Assembly (NCBI GenBank): GCA_003695215.1 | Contig: RFIM01000217.1 | Coordinates: 1 to 6,630 of the forward strand | DNA from: Chloroflexota bacterium | Lineage (GTDB): Bacteria; Chloroflexota; Anaerolineae; Aggregatilineales; UBA2796 | Direction of reading: 5' to 3' | DNA length: 6,630 nucleotides | Part shown: positions 5,315 to 6,630 of the stretch, in pieces | Numbering within the stretch: the first letter of the stretch is position 1 | How the letters are laid out: every line of letters begins with the position of its first letter | Translations under genes and position numbers: made by a program | Notes under the pieces: generated by a model | Databases searched by the model: none | What the model saw: the letters and a program-made list of their open reading frames with translations, nothing else | What the model was told of the DNA's origin: nothing

Positions 5315-6356
5315 GCTGCCCTTCGTCAGTGTGATCATGCCCGTGCGCAATGAGGCAGATTTCATTGCGCGCAGTCTAGGCGCTATCTTAGCGCAGGACT
5401 ATCCGCCTGAGCGCGTTGAGATTATCATCGCTGACGGCATGTCCACTGATGACACACGTGCTGAGATCGCGCGGCTGATAGCGGCGCACCCTGATCGCGC
5501 TATCACACTTATAGATAATCCACATCAGATTGTGCCGACAGGCATGAACTTGGCGCAGCGCCTTGCTAAAGGTGAGATCATTGTGCGCGTTGACGGTCAC
5601 TGCGAGATTGCGCCTGATTATATCTCGCAATGTGTGGCGCATTTGCAGCGCGGCGAAGCAGACGGCGTCGGCGGCCCAATTGAGACGGTCGGGCAATCGC
5701 CTGAGAGCCAAGCCATTGCGCTTGCCATGAGCAGCAAGTTCGGCGTCGGTGGCTCAGCCTTTCGTACAGTGAAGGGTAAAGCGCTGTATGCGGATACAGT
5801 TGCTTTCCCTGCCTATCGGCGCGATGTGATCGAGCGCGTCGGCGCCTATGACGAAGACTTAGTGCGCAATCAAGATGATGAATATAACTATCGGTTGCGC
5901 AAGCTCGGTTTTCGCCTGCTGCTGACGCCAAAAATCCGCTCGCGCTACTACAGCCGCTCTAGCTTGCGCAAACTTTGGCGGCAGTATTATCAATATGGTT
6001 TCTACAAGGTGCGCGTGTTACAGAAGCATCCGCGCCAGATGAGTTTGCGTCAGTTTGTGCCGCCGCTTTTTGTAGCTGCGCTGACGTTAGGTGGCGTGTC
6101 GGCGCTCTTTGAGCCAGTGGTGCGATCACTATGGCTGCTTCTTGTGGCAGTCTATCTGGCTGCTAACTTGGGCGTCTCATTTGCTTTAGCGGCACGTCAC
6201 GGTTGGCAATACCTGCGATACTTGCCATTCGCCTTCGCTACGCTACACTTGAGCTACGGGCTAGGCTTTTGGCACGGCCTTTTGCATTTCGGATTACAAG
6301 CGCGCCGTACAGAACAGGATCAAGCTGCGCATGACGCGAGTCACACTGCCAATTGA
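5304..6356 (+). CDS. ExoA-like family 2 glycosyltransferase with C-terminal membrane segments
   Basis: The product is 350 residues. It opens with VSVIMPVRNEADFI (GT-A fold), then ADGMSTDDT with Asp44 at the nucleotide site. RVDGHCEI (95-102) is the DxD-like metal site with Asp97, and NQDDEYNYRLRK (189-200) carries the catalytic-base-type acidic cluster. SLRKLWRQYYQYGFYK (219-234) matches the succinoglycan ExoA-like subgroup. About three membrane helices follow (roughly residues 250-335), as in ExoA. The reaction is transfer of a sugar from an NDP donor onto a polyprenyl-linked oligosaccharide at the inner leaflet; ExoA adds glucose in succinoglycan synthesis, but the sugar here is not predictable. 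ATG 5304 overlaps the GT4 stop by 11 nt (ATGAGCCATGA arrangement), implying coupled translation. A GAAAGAG lies 9 nt upstream. Confidence 0.88.
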   Translation: MSHELPFVSVIMPVRNEADFIARSLGAILAQDYPPERVEIIIADGMSTDDTRAEIARLIAAHPDRAITLIDNPHQIVPTGMNLAQRLAKGEIIVRVDGHCEIAPDYISQCVAHLQRGEADGVGGPIETVGQSPESQAIALAMSSKFGVGGSAFRTVKGKALYADTVAFPAYRRDVIERVGAYDEDLVRNQDDEYNYRLRKLGFRLLLTPKIRSRYYSRSSLRKLWRQYYQYGFYKVRVLQKHPRQMSLRQFVPPLFVAALTLGGVSALFEPVVRSLWLLLVAVYLAANLGVSFALAARHGWQYLRYLPFAFATLHLSYGLGFWHGLLHFGLQARRTEQDQAAHDASHTAN

Positions 6357-6630
6357 AACGGTACGCGCAACGCTCGCTGAAATTTGCCGCATACGCGGCT
6401 TGAGCGCAGAGCAAACCGAGCCGATCGTGGCAGAATATCTTGATGCAGAGCTGTGCGGCGTGCGTTCACACGGCGTGCTGAAGATGCTAGCGCTGCCTAA
6501 GGCGATCCGTGAGCGGCAAGGCGCGCCGCACATCGCACTAGATCGCGGCTTCGCCGCTCTGGTAGACGGTCAGCGTGAGCTGGGCGTATTGGCAGCGCAT
6601 TTCTGTACAGCACTGGCCATTGAGCGTGCA
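6331..6630 (+). CDS. Ldh2/malate-L-lactate dehydrogenase family oxidoreductase, N-terminal part (3' end outside window)
   Basis: One hundred codons are visible from ATG 6331 and the frame is open to the end of the window; the full family protein is about 330-360 residues. The N-terminus fits the Ldh2 family (malate, L-lactate, L-sulfolactate and ureidoglycolate dehydrogenases). A helical segment (TLAEICRIRGLSAEQTEPI) leads into AELCGVRSHGV, which contains the conserved G-x-x-SHG signature with His at about residue 47. LVDGQRELGVLAAHF follows in the place of the family's DGxxxxG segment. These enzymes are not Rossmann proteins and interconvert 2-hydroxy and 2-oxo acids with NAD(P)H. The start lies 26 nt inside the end of the ExoA-like gene, with AGGA at 6316-6319 (11 nt upstream), so it appears to be part of the glycan operon. 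Substrate specificity cannot be told from this fragment; making or modifying an acidic sugar or hydroxyacid substituent is a guess from context. Confidence 0.82.
   Translation, partial: MTRVTLPIETVRATLAEICRIRGLSAEQTEPIVAEYLDAELCGVRSHGVLKMLALPKAIRERQGAPHIALDRGFAALVDGQRELGVLAAHFCTALAIERA

Noticed and set aside
1..6630. Frequent GATC and TGATCA sites (about 40 GATC by eye, against about 26 expected at random)
   Set aside because: Most lie in codon pairs such as CTG-ATC and GTG-ATC and are explained by codon preference; no regular spacing or intergenic clustering is seen.

Overview
This is a bacterial chromosomal segment of moderate-to-high GC with tightly packed genes, most of them for building cell-surface polysaccharide. 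No RNA gene, CRISPR array or insertion sequence is visible. The source organism cannot be fixed from the sequence. A DprE2-like reductase next to a small lipoprotein, and GT2/GT4 enzymes with GCGC-rich codon use, would suit a Chloroflexota-like lineage, but that is a low-confidence guess.

Layout. (1) Positions 1-773, plus strand: the C-terminal half of a short-chain dehydrogenase resembling DprE2 (decaprenylphosphoryl-ribose 2'-epimerase reductase subunit), followed with almost no gap by a small predicted lipoprotein of unknown function. (2) Positions 774-814: a perfect 10-bp inverted repeat between convergent genes, a candidate two-way terminator. (3) Positions 815-1240, minus strand: a ferritin/bacterioferritin-like four-helix protein with a clear sigma70-type promoter at 1292-1320. 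(4) Positions 1241-1386: a divergent promoter region with short repeats. (5) Positions 1387-6630, plus strand: an apparent six-gene operon encoding a left-handed beta-helix acyltransferase, a multi-spanning O-antigen ligase/polymerase-like protein, a WaaE/KdtX-like GT2, a GT4, an ExoA-like GT2 with C-terminal membrane segments, and the start of an Ldh2-family NAD(P)-dependent dehydrogenase that runs off the window. From the polymerase onward every junction overlaps by 11-26 nt, which suggests translational coupling.

How the genes may work together (inference): the three glycosyltransferases would assemble a lipid-linked or membrane-proximal oligosaccharide, the acyltransferase would decorate a sugar, and the Wzy/WaaL-like protein would polymerise or transfer the glycan outside the membrane. 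The Ldh2-family enzyme may supply a modified sugar or hydroxyacid. The ferritin-like gene is a separate, oppositely oriented transcription unit with no evident link to glycan synthesis.

The most unusual points are the GT4 enzyme whose EX7E motif reads as D-x7-S, the Ldh2-family gene coupled to a glycan operon, and the repeats in the divergent promoter region. I found no strong evidence for a wholly new system here; this reads as a fairly typical exopolysaccharide/O-antigen-type locus.
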